A stretch of 64,000 nucleotides of DNA from AC-43 sp963728855 (GTDB lineage: Bacteria > Actinomycetota > Actinomycetes > Mycobacteriales > Micromonosporaceae), in NCBI GenBank assembly GCA_963728855.1, contig CAVSLN010000010.1:248001-312000 (forward strand), given 5' to 3'. The position numbers and the translations under genes were made by a program. Positions 63,201-64,000 of this stretch are shown here, one piece after another; position 1 is the stretch's first letter, and each line of letters starts with the position of its first letter. The notes below the pieces were generated by a model. The model worked only from the letters and a program-made list of their open reading frames with translations. It was not told where the DNA came from and made no database searches.

Positions 63201-63622
63201 GATCCTGTCGTAGAAGTCGTTTCAGGGATTGTGGCCACGGAGAAAGTCCTGGGTTCCGCCGTGACCACGCCCGTTCGAAGACGGTGACCGCCCGGCAGGG
63301 CTATGGCCGACGTAGCTCGACAGCGTCAGCAGCTGCTCGTGAGCCGCGGGTTTGCAACATCAGCTCGACTTGGGTCCTCGGGTGTCTTGCCTCCTTGGGC
63401 GTCCGCTGGTAGGCAGCGACCCCCAACAACGGCTAACGCCATCAACAGGTTCACCATTGTCGGGCTTATCACTCGCGGTCGGCTCGCCGTGAAAGGTTTG
63501 ACCCGACTACGGCGGGACACGCGCTACCCGTGTATCCTGTACAGATTTTGACGAGTTGCTGTCGCGACTGGCGTTCACGACACGTAACGCGTGGCAATCG
63601 CGGTGGCTGCCGGCCTGGACAG
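63201..63622 (+). other. 422-base region without a convincing gene
   Basis: The interval separates two minus-strand genes. Composition is less GC-rich than nearby coding DNA. Short frames on the plus strand (for example 63303-63551) lack GC3 bias, ribosome sites and any family feature. TGTATCCTGTACAG at about 63531 is the only near-palindrome noticed. It should contain the promoter of the GT87-like gene and the end of the DUF3152 gene. Confidence 0.4.
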
Positions 63623-64000
63623 TCAGGACGGTTCCCACGGACCGCTGATGAAGTTACCGTCGGGGCTGAACGGATAGGGGTTGGGTAGACACTGCCCGTA
63701 GTCAGCTGCCATGATCGGCGCCAGTTGACCCGGCTCCGGGCACTTCATATGGTTGAAGCCCAGAAAATGGCCGACTTCGTGATTGATCACGTTCGCGTGG
63801 TACTCGTCGAGCGTCGGGTACCACTCCACACCCGGCACCCACCTGCGCATGTTGATCAGAATCGTGTTGCCGATCGTGCAGGAGTGCACGCCCTCGATAT
63901 CAATGCCGGCCCTGCGGCAGAGCTTGTCGACCGTGTCCTGCGTCGCGAGCCGGATGCGCACGTCGTAACTGCCGTTGCCGATTCGCTGGAACCGCCATGA
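63623..64000 (-). CDS. DUF3152 metalloprotease-like protein, C-terminal part (cut by window end)
   Basis: The last 125 residues are present; the frame is open to base 64000, reading SWRFQRIGNGSYDVRIRLAT at the edge. INHEVGHFLGFNHMKCPEPG contains H-E-x-x-H-x-x-G-x-x-H, the metzincin zinc site, with CTIGNTILINMRRWV before it and a final NPYPFSPDGNFISGPWEPS. DUF3152 proteins are secreted or anchored actinobacterial proteins with this motif; substrate unknown. The N-terminal signal lies outside. Confidence 0.88.
   Translation of the reverse strand, partial: SWRFQRIGNGSYDVRIRLATQDTVDKLCRRAGIDIEGVHSCTIGNTILINMRRWVPGVEWYPTLDEYHANVINHEVGHFLGFNHMKCPEPGQLAPIMAADYGQCLPNPYPFSPDGNFISGPWEPS

Noticed and set aside
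63185..63551. Small plus-strand genes between the GT87-like and DUF3152 genes
   Set aside because: No ribosome sites, no GC3 bias and no recognisable sequence features.

Overview
This window is chromosomal DNA from a very high-GC actinobacterium. The conserved clusters mtrAB-lpqB-comF-hpf-secA-Rv3235, MoxR/DUF58/DUF4350/DUF4129, the fused kgd-type 2-oxoglutarate dehydrogenase, efeUOB with an IdeR-type iron box, and an mprAB/pepD-like system fit a filamentous actinomycete. A Micromonosporaceae member is my best inference, but no rRNA or tRNA is present to confirm it. Host genes are unusually rich in the palindrome GTAC, which shows up as codon pairs such as CGT-ACC and GTA-CCG. The mobile elements are not.

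Layout. 1-5.7 kb: mannose/one-carbon block (phosphomannomutase tail, Trm112-like, SIS isomerase-like, CDF transporter, manA, ahcY), mostly coupled by stop/start overlaps. 5.7-9.1 kb: iron-regulated efeUOB. 9.7-15.9 kb: oligopeptide-type ABC importer in the order C-A-B-D-F. 16.0-18.0 kb: divergent RDD and SpoIIM-like membrane genes. 18.0-23.06 kb: a mobile-element pile-up holding an IS66-like remnant, an IS1182-family IS with 19-bp inverted repeats, an ISAs1-family IS with a perfect 10-bp target duplication and a frameshifted transposase, and a 936-bp transposase-less cassette with 47-bp ISL3-like ends carrying a MazE/PemK-type toxin-antitoxin pair. 23.07-28.3 kb: minus-strand, fully overlapping DUF58/MoxR/DUF4350/DUF4129/membrane operon. 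28.5-34.3 kb: mtrA-mtrB-lpqB-comF-hpf. 34.4-39.0 kb: Ca2+ antiporter, two double-GNAT proteins and a glutathionyl-hydroquinone-reductase-like protein. 39.2-44.1 kb: secA, Rv3235-like, excisionase-type HTH, DUF6912-like. 44.2-47.4 kb: membrane protein, pruA, two small membrane proteins. 47.5-53.5 kb: DUF6104-like, frameshifted kgd, ABC-2 exporter. 53.6-56.6 kb: DUF3052, olsB/olsA-like ornithine-lipid pair, DUF4097 remnant and frameshifted padR. 56.6-60.3 kb: mprA/mprB/pepD-like envelope-stress system. 60.4-64 kb: frameshifted glpK, GT87-like membrane protein, and a DUF3152 metalloprotease cut by the window edge.

The most interesting signals are these. (1) A repeated 11-codon micro-ORF ending in DESLRVGA is inserted between two unrelated gene pairs and linked by ATGA overlaps on both sides. 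(2) A toxin-antitoxin pair sits inside transposase-less ISL3-like ends. (3) Four CAG-ended repeats at exact 11-bp spacing lie upstream of both the mprA-like gene and pepD, at the same distance from the start codon. (4) Two families of dispersed repeats sit on stop codons, and one has expanded in frame inside an acetyltransferase. (5) A long nested hairpin lies at 47.43 kb. (6) All chromosomal (non-IS) frameshifts fall between 47.9 and 60.4 kb, which may mean local sequence error or real decay.
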